Positions 1 through 8,070 of a stretch of 31,067 nt of DNA are shown in pieces. The notes beneath the pieces are model-generated. The model worked only from the letters and a program-made list of their open reading frames with translations, searched no databases and was not told where the DNA came from. Each line of letters begins with the position of its first letter. Position 1 is the stretch's first letter. Source of the stretch: CAADGL01 sp964643885 (lineage in GTDB: Bacteria; Planctomycetota; Phycisphaerae; UBA1845; Fen-1342); the NCBI GenBank assembly GCA_964643885.1, contig CAZXUI010000055.1, forward strand, positions 1-31,067. Direction: 5' to 3'. Made by a program: the position numbers and the translations under genes.

Positions 1-52
1 ATGAAGTATAACACACAATCAACGAAATGCCATATATTTACTGCACTGGTTA
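1..52. other. AT-rich stub at left edge, foreign to the adjoining gene
   Basis: The first ~52 bases are about one third G+C, while the primase gene that follows is clearly GC-rich. The primase reading frame runs into this stub for only about ten codons before a stop, and the protein loses its family similarity exactly there. This looks like a junction: an element boundary, a recombination point or an assembly join. Too short to identify further. Confidence 0.6.
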
Positions 53-1899
53 GTAGTGACGTCTGGGTAGACGGCAAGCTGAAATCGCTGGATCAGTCCG
101 TCGGCTCCCTCGGTGTCGGCAACGGCCGCGCGCAGGTAGGCGCGTAGAGGGCCGGGTTGGATCGAGCCCAAGATGGAGACGATGGCCGCTTCGATGTCCA
201 CGGTCCCGCGCCCAATTCGGTCGTATGTGAACCGCCCAGTACCTTTCCAGGCTTCGAGGTAAAAGGCGCGGTCACATTCATGTCCCTCTTTCTCGAGCGA
301 TCGCAAGAATCCGCTGAGCTCATCCCGAAAACACAGAACACCATTGGCATTGTCGCTGAGGATTTCACCAAGCTTCTCAATGGTCGAGTCGTTTACAATG
401 TATCGGCGACGCGTTGGTCCGCGAGCGCCTTGCGAAACCACCTGGCGCGCCATCTGGAGCGCTGCGTCCTGGTCTTCGACGCTTTCCCTGATTGCAGACC
501 TCGCCTTCCTGCGCATTTCGTCGGCGACAAGTGCCGCCGCGCGGAACTCAAGTGCGTCCCGATCAAACTCCTGTTGAGCGTCGATTTCCATCTGATGGAG
601 GGGAAGCAGCGCCTCGTGGATGCTCGGAGATTTCATCACGCTCGAAGGCCCCACGGCAAGCCCCCACAAGTTAGGCACGACGAGCCAGTCGTCGAATCGT
701 TTGGGGCGAATCCCGATCTTTCTGCCGACGGTCGCTGCCAGCGCAACCATCGCAGCCATGGCGGGATAGTCCGGCGGCGCTTGCATTCGCTCCGCGACGT
801 CGCGAATCCATGGCCGAAATGGTTTCGGCAGCAGCTCACAATCGAATGGGTAAACGGATGGAAGCTCGTCGTGCAACGGTTGCGGATCGGACCATTCCTC
901 CGGCGCAGGTTGAGAGTACAGCGTCGTGGGATCGCTACAGGAGCTGGTGTCCGACGCAGGGGCCGATGCGGAGGTTTTGACCCGAACCAAATGCGGCGAG
1001 CGAGCCACTCCGTTCCGCATCGCCGACCGAACGACCTGTTTCAGTTCACGATCGCTTAGCGGCGGATGGTTACGGTGGTTCCAACCGCGCATCACGCTGC
1101 ATACTTGTGATTCGGTCAGGCGCTCGCCATCGTCCGCCTCGAACGAGGCGAGATGACCTGCCAGTCGGAACGCCGCACAGTTGCGCTCGCCCTCGGATGC
1201 GCTGTCGGCCCTGGCCGCGTATCGCTGAGCGGCGCCCACGAGCGCCGCCAAAGCATCACTATTCGACTCGACGATCGAGCGCGAGCGGTCAGTGCCATGC
1301 ATGCCGCTCGCGCGTTTCAGGAGCCAATCCGGGAGTTCCGCTGGATTCATCTCCGTGGGACTGTGCCCGTGAACCCAGGCATAGCACTTGCCACTGACGT
1401 GCGTCGATGGAGGAGCGACGACATATCCACCGTCGGCCTTGACGTCGATTCCGGCCGCTATCCGACCTGTACTCGAGGAGATCGGATTATTCGCCGTGGC
1501 GAAGTAGAAGTGTTCACCGCCGCCACCGGTGGTCACTTGGACGGTTTCCGGCAGCGGGCAGTGCTCGAGAATCAACGACGCCAGCGACTCCTCGCCGCCG
1601 TGCCGCGGGTCGACGTCGAGGACGATGATTCCCGACGCGGTGCCCGTGCAGATTCCGATGTTGGTTGTCGGCGACTTCTTCCACCACATTTCGAGCTGCT
1701 GTGGGTCCGTCGAGGCGTCGTTGAGGCCGTTCCTGGTCCGTGGGTGCTTACCCGGACTGCGGCAGTCGTGGCGGCCGCATGTGCACTGCCCTCGCAGTAC
1801 CGAGTGAAGCGGTAGCACTGCCCACCCGTTGGCTGCGTAGTGAAGCGCAGCGACTCGGACGTCGTCGACCGTCATTTCCGGGGCACCTGGCGGAGTCAT
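19..1899 (-). CDS. Prim-Pol / PriCT / DUF3987 primase-helicase, C-terminally truncated
   Basis: Replication protein of an integrative element or plasmid-like element. The N-terminal half is an archaeo-eukaryotic-type primase-polymerase domain: a Cys/His patch followed by PGKHP (residues 39-54), the metal-binding DVDPRHGG (95-102), a Gly-rich turn near 125 and GIDVKADGGYVVAPPS (150-165). A PriCT-like helical region lies at about 222-300. A DUF3987 ATPase domain follows, with an atypical Walker A GPSSVMKS (417-424; Met replaces the usual Gly) and Walker B DELSG (526-530). The start is the ATG at 1899, because it forms an ATGA overlap with the stop of the upstream excisionase-like gene. A GTG at 1944 is less likely. 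The similarity stops after the VYPDV segment; about ten unrelated residues from the AT-rich stub finish the protein. DUF3987 proteins normally continue much further, so this copy is truncated and perhaps inactive. Confidence 0.85.
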   Translation of the reverse strand: MTPPGAPEMTVDDVRVAALHYAANGWAVLPLHSVLRGQCTCGRHDCRSPGKHPRTRNGLNDASTDPQQLEMWWKKSPTTNIGICTGTASGIIVLDVDPRHGGEESLASLILEHCPLPETVQVTTGGGGEHFYFATANNPISSSTGRIAAGIDVKADGGYVVAPPSTHVSGKCYAWVHGHSPTEMNPAELPDWLLKRASGMHGTDRSRSIVESNSDALAALVGAAQRYAARADSASEGERNCAAFRLAGHLASFEADDGERLTESQVCSVMRGWNHRNHPPLSDRELKQVVRSAMRNGVARSPHLVRVKTSASAPASDTSSCSDPTTLYSQPAPEEWSDPQPLHDELPSVYPFDCELLPKPFRPWIRDVAERMQAPPDYPAMAAMVALAATVGRKIGIRPKRFDDWLVVPNLWGLAVGPSSVMKSPSIHEALLPLHQMEIDAQQEFDRDALEFRAAALVADEMRRKARSAIRESVEDQDAALQMARQVVSQGARGPTRRRYIVNDSTIEKLGEILSDNANGVLCFRDELSGFLRSLEKEGHECDRAFYLEAWKGTGRFTYDRIGRGTVDIEAAIVSILGSIQPGPLRAYLRAAVADTEGADGLIQRFQLAVYPDVTTNQCSKYMAFR

Positions 1900-2114
1900 A
1901 AGCGGCCTCGTACCCGGCAAACTGGGCAACCCTCGGCAAGCCACTTTTCGATCAGCTGAGGGTCCCAGCGGATGGCTCTTCCGACCCGGATCGGCGGCGG
2001 CATCCGGCCGGTATCAGCGAGGCGTCGTACATGCCGCTGGCTGCAGTTGAGCAGCCTGGCGAGGTCCTTGATCGTAAGCAGTGACAGGCGTGCGCCGGAG
2101 GTGTCACCTCTCAT
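1896..2114 (-). CDS. AlpA/excisionase-like helix-turn-helix protein
   Basis: A 72-residue DNA-binding protein of the MerR-like HTH_17 type. It has LLTIKDLARLLNCSQRHVRRL, a helix-turn-helix, then the wing IRVGRAIRWDPQLIEKWL. This order is typical of excisionases and AlpA-type regulators of phages and integrative elements, where they bend DNA near attachment sites or regulate element genes. The ATG at 2114 is preceded by a purine-rich GGGGGAA Shine-Dalgarno; the GTG directly before it is a less likely start. It overlaps the HTH gene upstream by 11 nt and the primase downstream by 4 nt (ATGA), so the three are translationally coupled. Whether it is an excisionase or a transcription regulator cannot be told from sequence. 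Confidence 0.8.
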   Translation of the reverse strand: MRGDTSGARLSLLTIKDLARLLNCSQRHVRRLADTGRMPPPIRVGRAIRWDPQLIEKWLAEGCPVCRVRGRL

Positions 2115-2343
2115 CACTTCCCCCTCTCGTGGCGCGAAGTGGCCGGTGTCGTGCGGCGATCGAATTCAGCTCGTGGCGGATCTGAGCAATCGCGGAATCA
2201 TCGAAGCAGCGAACCCCGGCCGCCCGGGCACGTGGCTGGATATGCGGCCGGGTGCGGAGGATGTACTGTATGCGATGAACGGAAACTCCCAGCAACACTG
2301 CGACGTTCCCGACGGTCGCGAGGTGAGGCGTAGAGGCGACCAT
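2104..2343 (-). CDS. Small helix-turn-helix protein of element module
   Basis: A 79-residue basic protein. The segment LATVGNVAVLLGVSVHRIQYIL resembles the first helices of a MerR-like winged HTH, followed by a weak wing (GVRCFDDSAIAQI). Proteins of this type commonly sit just upstream of excisionase-like and Prim-Pol/DUF3987 genes in integrative elements. The ATG at 2343 was chosen because CCGGAG lies about 7 nt upstream; an upstream TTG at 2421 would add 26 residues without family-like sequence. It probably regulates the element's replication operon, but that role is inferred from its domain and position only. Confidence 0.65.
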   Translation of the reverse strand: MVASTPHLATVGNVAVLLGVSVHRIQYILRTRPHIQPRARAAGVRCFDDSAIAQIRHELNSIAARHRPLRATRGGSDER

Positions 2344-2488
2344 GGCCGAACTCCGGAAGAGCCTTGTTCTCTGTGCAGCGCACCGTGCACTGCCTTCTAC
2401 AAGGCTGAGATGATTGGCCAATCAGCGTTTATGGCAGGAATCCACAGGCATGATCCGCCGACGCGCGTGATTGCGATCAACCGAGCAA

Positions 2489-3496
2489 TCACTTGCGCCG
2501 GGAGTCGAGATCGGCATCCTCGATGAGCCGGCGATGGGCCGCGCGTCCCGCTTCTGGGTCGGTGGCCATCGTGCGGACGAGATCAATCCGGTTCTTCGGA
2601 GGCATGTCCCTGAGATCGCTCTCCAGCCGTTCGCGTTCTCGAGCCGAAAGGCGCGCGATGTAGTGCTGGGTCCGCGCATCCGCCTGCTCCGCGAGTTCGT
2701 CGAGAACGTCACGTGGACCGCCTGGAGGGGGCTCGTAGTCAATATTGAAGTGATCTGCCAGGAGGTTCGATCTACGCGCGGCCACCAGCGTGGTACTGAA
2801 GGTCGTGCCAAGCATGGCCGCCGCGCGTCGAACGGATGCAGGCAAAGTTCCGTTGCTGAGCTGTCGGTGCATCCGATGTTGGGCTTGCCGCCATTTCGCA
2901 GCTGCCCCCTTTCCGCGCCCGGAGCGCTTCGAACGCGACGGTACGGGCCGGTGAGCGGGTAGCCCACTCGGTGTTGGCGGATCGACTTTCGCGCTGGTTT
3001 GCGCTTGCGGCATGCCCGACGTGGCGGATTCACTTCTGGTCTCCGGTGCTGAACCGGCCATGTGAACAACGTCGCCGGTGACGCTTGCGGTTGCGGCGCG
3101 AACCGTGACGCTGTCGGCGACGATCGACACTGAGTCCGGGGTGATGCCGCCTCGGCGTGCGTCGAACCGGGCCCTGATTCGTTTCGCTGTGCTCCACATT
3201 CGATCCAGCGTGGCGTCCGAAGCGCCATCCAAATCCCCGGACGCATCGAACAAGGCCGTCGTGTCGACTCCAAGCCGTTCGCCGAGAGCGGCGAGTTTTG
3301 AAGTCGCGCCGCGCAGCTGCTCCTTCGCTTCGGCGTAGTCGCGCGCCGCACAGTCGCTCGGCCGGTCGGGATCGAAAGGGTCGAATGGCCAGCCCAGCTT
3401 TGCAGGACAGAACCTCTCCCACGCGTGGAACCACGAATCTACGGTCTGCTCATCATGGGAGTCCGTGCCGCTCTCGGGCTGGGTCGTCGCGCTCAT
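2489..3496 (-). CDS. Hypothetical 335-aa protein of element module
   Basis: I do not recognise a family. The N-terminus is acidic and contains a WFHAWERFCPAKLGWPFDPFDP segment. The middle (about 150-205) is Pro/Ser/Lys-rich and probably disordered, and the C-terminal third is Arg/Glu-rich and predicted helical. There is no signal peptide, membrane segment or clear catalytic motif. The ATG at 3496 has GAGG about 10 nt upstream. It is transcribed toward the HTH, excisionase-like and primase genes, with a gap of about 145 nt. That position is often held by poorly conserved accessory proteins of planctomycete integrative elements. A DNA-binding or accessory replication role is possible but unsupported. 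Confidence 0.55.
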   Translation of the reverse strand: MSATTQPESGTDSHDEQTVDSWFHAWERFCPAKLGWPFDPFDPDRPSDCAARDYAEAKEQLRGATSKLAALGERLGVDTTALFDASGDLDGASDATLDRMWSTAKRIRARFDARRGGITPDSVSIVADSVTVRAATASVTGDVVHMAGSAPETRSESATSGMPQAQTSAKVDPPTPSGLPAHRPVPSRSKRSGRGKGAAAKWRQAQHRMHRQLSNGTLPASVRRAAAMLGTTFSTTLVAARRSNLLADHFNIDYEPPPGGPRDVLDELAEQADARTQHYIARLSARERERLESDLRDMPPKNRIDLVRTMATDPEAGRAAHRRLIEDADLDSRRK

Positions 3497-3639
3497 CCCT
3501 AAACCTCACTATGTAAGGCGCTCTTCGTGGCCGGCAGGTCCATCTGCCGCCCCGCCATCCTATCCGCGCAGAGGCAGGGAAGGAGGCCACTTCGTACCAG
3601 CCATGGGATGAACGACGGTCGAGCTAGACGAGCGGTCCC

Positions 3640-3667
3640 CGAGAGCAACCCGCTTGCTGAACTCTCG
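3640..3667 (-). terminator. Weak hairpin directly after the helicase-nuclease stop
   Basis: CGAGAG (3640-3645) and CTCTCG (3662-3667) are complementary, and AGCAA (3644-3648) can pair with TTGCT (3654-3658) as an alternative inner stem. The structure abuts the stop codon of the helicase-nuclease gene. There is no T-tract, so intrinsic termination is doubtful; it may only stabilise the mRNA end. Confidence 0.25.
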
Positions 3668-6600
3668 CTACCCTGGCGGCCGGACGGCGCGGCGGTCCGG
3701 ATCGCCCAGCGTGGCCAGTTCGGCCGCCGCCGGCTGAGAAAGCAGCCACGTCAGCTCCTTCTCCAGGATCTGCGGGTCGCGGCAGACGTGGAACGCCCAT
3801 ACCCCGTGCTCCCGGGCATTGTTCACGGCCGCCACCCAGCGGCGGGCCGCCTGGTGCTTGGCCGCCGTCTGAGCGTCCTCGAACCCCTTGACCTCCAGCA
3901 CGACCGTGACGCCGCTTGTCAGCCTGATAAGGAAATCGGGCTCGTAGAAGTGATCCACACCCTGAAACTCGTACGGAATCATCAACCCGAGGTGGTCGTT
4001 GCGGGCATAGAACTCGACGGCCTCCGACCTCTCCAACCTGAAGGCCGCACTCGCCTCCCACGTCCGCGTGTCCAGCACGACCTGATCGATGTGGCTCTTG
4101 CGCGTTCCGCAGCACGGCCGCGTGGTCTTGAAGTCGACCTCGGCCGTGGTGCCGAATGGCTTGTAGCGGTTCAGGACGGGTAGCAGCGGCGGCTCCCCTT
4201 CGGCGTCGTCCGGCTCGATCGCATCGCACAGATAACCGACGATTCGCATCACGTATTTTTCGAGACCCAGCTCGCGCGGGTCAACCTCGCGGAAATCGAC
4301 CTTCCGGCGCACGTACTCATCGACGAACCGGTACACCTGCGGAAAGAACTGGCGGCGCGAACGCAGCCGCCAGACGCGCGTCTGCGCGTCCGATCGGCCG
4401 CCGCGCTCGCCGACGAGGTGTGCCAGCACGAGCTGGGCGATCTGAAACTTGATCGCCTGAAGGTGCGTGGCCCGGTAGTACTGCTCGCGATCTTGCTCGA
4501 TGAATTCGAACTGCGCAGTCTGTGACGGCCGACCTTCCTGGTACCCCACCGTCGGCAGCAGAAACGTCGCCGTCGGCTCCCGGTTGGGCTCGATCACGAG
4601 CCGCTCGATGCGGTCGATATCGCAGCGAATGCGATTGCGCTGAAGCGCGAACGCGTACCCCTCGACGACCGGAAACCGCATCTCCATCGCGATGCGCTCC
4701 GGCACCGCTCGCACGTGATTCTTCGGCTTGTCCTCCGGCTCCTTCTTATTCACCGGCCGGCCTTTGAACGGAATGACGGTGAACGGAATCCCGTACACGT
4801 CGACGTATTCCTCGCTGAGCAGGCCCGTTTCCGGATCAGGCGCGTAGTCCATCCGCCGCAGTCCTCGCCCGACGACCTGCTCGCAGAGGAGCTGGCTCTT
4901 GAAGGCGCGCAGCCCGAGGATGTGCGTCACGTTATTGGCGTCCCAACCCTCCGTGAGCATCTGCACGGACACGACGCAGCGGACGTGCTCGCCCGGCTGC
5001 CCGGGCTTGCCCACGGTCGCGACCACCTTGCGCAGCTCCTCCCCCAGCTCCTTCTTCGACTTGCTCTCGTCCTCGCTCTCGGCCTTCGCAAGCAGCTCCG
5101 TGTCGATCCGGATCGTCCGTTTGAGTCCGGGCGCATTCGCGAAATACTCGGGGAAGATCACGCCGTGGCCGAACGACACTCGCGGGACGGATCGCTTCCC
5201 CTTGCCCGAGCCGCCCGACGCGGGTTCGTCCTCGCCGTTCTCTTCCGCCTCGACCTCCGCGACGTCCTCCTCGCTTGCCGCGTCGATCGGCTCCTCTCCG
5301 CTGATCTTGCGGTAGAACAACTCCGCGATGTCCACGTTGTCGCAGACGATGATCAGCACCGGCGGCACGCGCTCCTGCCCCGGGCTGGCCTCCTGTAAAT
5401 ACTGAAAGCGCTCGATCCACTGCCCGGCGAGCTGCTTGAGAGCCGGCTCCGCCTCGCGGTAGACCGCCTCCGGCTTCGGCTTGCGGCCGCGGCCCGGCAG
5501 GAACTCGGCCGGCTCGAGCCGCTCATCCACAATCGTCCGCCAGAGCTTGAAGTACGCCGGCTCCGGACGGCCGGTCGTGTCGCTCACCGGAAGCCGCGGA
5601 ATCTTCACGATGCCGCTTTCGATCGCATCCACGAGCCCGAAATCGCTGACCAGCCACGGAAACGGGCTGCCCTCGACGTATCCGCTGCCGTGCAGATAGA
5701 ACGGCGTGGCCGACAGATCGACGCACGTGCGGATGCCCGGCCGCGTCTGCCCGGCCGCGGGTCCACCGCGGTAATTGTTGATCTTGTCCAGCCCTTCGAT
5801 CCAGACCGTCGCCTCCTCGCGCTCGCTCTGAATGCTCCTGGCCTCTTCGCGGCTCGGCCGCTCCTCAAGCGGCGCCGGCCGGTAGCAGTGGTGCGCCTCG
5901 TCGTTGAGCACCATGATCGGCAGCCGCCCGTACAGCTCGCCCAGCACGCGCCGCGCGAACGCGTCCGCTGTTTCGGCGCCCTTGTTGACGACGGCGTAGC
6001 TCCGGCCGCCCTCGGCATGTTCGGATTCCGGTGCAAACCTGTGCCAGTTCACCACCAGCACACGCCCGCCCTGCATCAGCGGCCGCAGCCTGGCCGGCAC
6101 GATGTCGAACGCGGCGTAGTAATTGTCCGGCCGCTCCGGCCGCAGCACCTGGAGCCGCTCGAGGATCGTCAGGTTCGGGCAGCAGACCAGCACGCCGCGG
6201 GCGAAGCGCTCGTCGCCGGGCGTGCGGCCGCGGTTGCAGAACGCCCAGGCGATCAGCATCGACATGACGACCGTCTTGCCCGCTCCCGTGGCCATCTTGC
6301 AGCCATAGCGGATCAGCGGCAGCAAGTCCGGGTTTGCCGGAGTGTCGACGAGCTTGGCCAGGTCACTGAACGGGAACGCTGGCTTGAAACGCGGGCGTCG
6401 GCCGCTGTGCAGAATCTCGGAGAGGTAGATCACCGTCTCCACGGCCTCAAGCTGGCAGAAGAACAGCCGTCGCGCACGGTCCTTCGACCACCAGTGCCGC
6501 AGCAGTTCCTTGGTGATCGGCGTTGCGCCCTCCCATCCACTCTCCCGCCAGCGCTGCACGTCGCTGCGGAGCTGGTTGACGGTGACGAGGTCGTCCTGGC

Positions 6601-6796
6601 CCTCGGCCAGTTCGAGCGAAAGTTGGCCGGCGGCCTGGTCCTTGGTCTTGTACCAGTAGCGCGCCGGCCGGCGGCCGGCCATGCGCGTGGCCTCGCCCGT
6701 GACGCGGTCGTAGTGCCAGTGCAGCGAGGGCGCCTCGTAGGGGCTGCACAGGATCGGCCGCTCGACGGGTTGAACCGGGACGTCATTCTGTGTCAT
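3668..6796 (-). CDS. SF2 helicase-nuclease (type III Res-like, BPTD_3080-type restriction subunit)
   Basis: Restriction subunit of 1042 residues that would translocate on or remodel DNA using ATP and cleave it. The helicase motifs are Walker A MATGAGKT (168-175), DEAH (299-302), a SAT motif in CVDLSATPF, and motif VI QVVGRGLRR. The C-terminus has a PD-(D/E)XK nuclease: PD at 953-954 and E-V-K at 968-970. An acidic low-complexity insert (around 500-530) separates the RecA lobes. This is the layout of type III Res proteins; the N-terminal HWHYD...ARYWYKTKDQ region matches what I recall as the BPTD_3080 family, which I could not verify. The start ATG overlaps the end of the HEPN-like gene by 14 nt, indicating coupled expression. 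The protein appears intact. Confidence 0.88.
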   Translation of the reverse strand: MTQNDVPVQPVERPILCSPYEAPSLHWHYDRVTGEATRMAGRRPARYWYKTKDQAAGQLSLELAEGQDDLVTVNQLRSDVQRWRESGWEGATPITKELLRHWWSKDRARRLFFCQLEAVETVIYLSEILHSGRRPRFKPAFPFSDLAKLVDTPANPDLLPLIRYGCKMATGAGKTVVMSMLIAWAFCNRGRTPGDERFARGVLVCCPNLTILERLQVLRPERPDNYYAAFDIVPARLRPLMQGGRVLVVNWHRFAPESEHAEGGRSYAVVNKGAETADAFARRVLGELYGRLPIMVLNDEAHHCYRPAPLEERPSREEARSIQSEREEATVWIEGLDKINNYRGGPAAGQTRPGIRTCVDLSATPFYLHGSGYVEGSPFPWLVSDFGLVDAIESGIVKIPRLPVSDTTGRPEPAYFKLWRTIVDERLEPAEFLPGRGRKPKPEAVYREAEPALKQLAGQWIERFQYLQEASPGQERVPPVLIIVCDNVDIAELFYRKISGEEPIDAASEEDVAEVEAEENGEDEPASGGSGKGKRSVPRVSFGHGVIFPEYFANAPGLKRTIRIDTELLAKAESEDESKSKKELGEELRKVVATVGKPGQPGEHVRCVVSVQMLTEGWDANNVTHILGLRAFKSQLLCEQVVGRGLRRMDYAPDPETGLLSEEYVDVYGIPFTVIPFKGRPVNKKEPEDKPKNHVRAVPERIAMEMRFPVVEGYAFALQRNRIRCDIDRIERLVIEPNREPTATFLLPTVGYQEGRPSQTAQFEFIEQDREQYYRATHLQAIKFQIAQLVLAHLVGERGGRSDAQTRVWRLRSRRQFFPQVYRFVDEYVRRKVDFREVDPRELGLEKYVMRIVGYLCDAIEPDDAEGEPPLLPVLNRYKPFGTTAEVDFKTTRPCCGTRKSHIDQVVLDTRTWEASAAFRLERSEAVEFYARNDHLGLMIPYEFQGVDHFYEPDFLIRLTSGVTVVLEVKGFEDAQTAAKHQAARRWVAAVNNAREHGVWAFHVCRDPQILEKELTWLLSQPAAAELATLGDPDRRAVRPPG

Positions 6797-8063
6797 TGCT
6801 CATCCACAAACTGCGGACGCCGCTGCCAAGTACCCCCGGAGGGAGCCCCTGCTTGAACTGAGTTCGGTCCAACTCCTTCAAGAAATCTCGCGGACTTCGC
6901 TCGGGATCATTCAGCCGCTGCAAGAATGAAAGGGCCTGCGGAATCGACGCGAGCGCTGCCGCGAGCACCCATCGAGCGTTGTGATAATCAGAGATGTTCA
7001 CATCGAGGCCGCTGCCATACAGGACGCTGCATCGCAGTTTGTACAGGTCCTCGACAAACTTCTCCGCGCTCTTGCGCCTCTCCAACACCGGTTCAAGCAA
7101 CACAGACACGTTCTGCGCGAGCCGATGCGTTATCCCCTCTCCGCCACTCCCCAGCAGTGCCTCGAGCACAGTAACGAGCAGCGCAAACTTCACGGCCAGA
7201 TTCGACGATTCGTCGGAGGCGACTAGCAGTAGAACAGCATTACGAACGCGAGTGTCCCAATTGTCCTTCTTTCTGCTCCCCGCGTAAATCGCGTCCAGCG
7301 CCTTCGCGAGAACGTCCTTAGTCTCTTCGAACGCGTCGATCTGAACGTCGTCGGTCTGAGCGCCTGGTGGCAAGCACAGGAGTGCGATCAGTGACCCGAG
7401 GATCGGTCGGAGCTCGCTTTCCATCGCGAGCGCGGCTCGGTCGGTCATCTCTCCGGAGAGCGTGGCGACGAGGTCTCCTTCGTCGATGGGGCCGACGCGA
7501 AGCACAACCCTACTTGATGCCACCCACTCAAACTCCACGCAATCTCGGTCCTGAAGCTCGTGCGAGAAGATTGAGAACACGGGGGCTCGTCCGAGCCCGG
7601 CAGAATTCAAAGGGCCGGCTTTTTGGTTTCGTTCGACAGGAAACTGGCGCGACTTCCGCTCCAGAAACTCAGCGACATGCGCCACAAAAACCGCGTAGGC
7701 GCAGTCAAACTCCTCGTCCTCTACGAGCAGGTTCGCCGCGAACGCGTCGCATAGATCATCGATATGAAGCGACTGCGGACGTTCGAGTTTGTCGAGAATC
7801 TGCTTCCGGAGGACTGTAGGCGGCTCGTCCGCCGGTGGCTCGTCGCTCAGTCCGCTGCGGACGAGCTCATCGAACCGACGCCGAACCATCGCCAATGCCG
7901 CGGGATGCACATTGCTCGCGGCACGCGTGGCTTCTACACGGTCGGTTACCCCATAGTAGTCCACCTGCTGCCACGCCCAGTTAGCCACCAGGAAAGCTGC
8001 CTCCTTCAGTCGCTTTTTGATCTGCGGATAACCGAGGATCCGTATGACGTCGTGCTCTGACAT
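6783..8063 (-). CDS. ApeA/HEPN-like protein with Tyr in place of the catalytic His
   Basis: A 426-residue protein set between the methyltransferase and the helicase-nuclease. The C-terminal third (about 285-385) looks like an ApeA-type HEPN domain: a helix with the LEALLGSG segment (300-307), ITHRLAQNVSVLL (311-323), and DLYKLRCSVLYGSG (339-352). HEPN ribonucleases carry R-x4-6-H; here R344 is present, but the position expected to be His is Tyr349, encoded by TAT. The N-terminal region (1-280) is not one I recognise. It starts 7 nt after the methyltransferase stop and overlaps the next gene by 14 nt, so it is a core member of this operon. It could be a regulator, sensor or scaffold rather than an active RNase. 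HEPN assignment is by motif and pattern only. Confidence 0.7.
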   Translation of the reverse strand: MSEHDVIRILGYPQIKKRLKEAAFLVANWAWQQVDYYGVTDRVEATRAASNVHPAALAMVRRRFDELVRSGLSDEPPADEPPTVLRKQILDKLERPQSLHIDDLCDAFAANLLVEDEEFDCAYAVFVAHVAEFLERKSRQFPVERNQKAGPLNSAGLGRAPVFSIFSHELQDRDCVEFEWVASSRVVLRVGPIDEGDLVATLSGEMTDRAALAMESELRPILGSLIALLCLPPGAQTDDVQIDAFEETKDVLAKALDAIYAGSRKKDNWDTRVRNAVLLLVASDESSNLAVKFALLVTVLEALLGSGGEGITHRLAQNVSVLLEPVLERRKSAEKFVEDLYKLRCSVLYGSGLDVNISDYHNARWVLAAALASIPQALSFLQRLNDPERSPRDFLKELDRTQFKQGLPPGVLGSGVRSLWMSNDTE

Positions 8064-8070
8064 CGGCTCA

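Noticed and set aside
2422..3351. 309-codon minus-strand frame overlapping the 335-aa protein
   Set aside because: Arg/Ser-rich composition typical of a wrong frame; the alternative frame has a normal amino acid mix and a better start.
5690..6856. 388-codon plus-strand frame antisense to the helicase
   Set aside because: Low-complexity composition and no motif; the helicase frame carries Walker A and DEAH at the same position.
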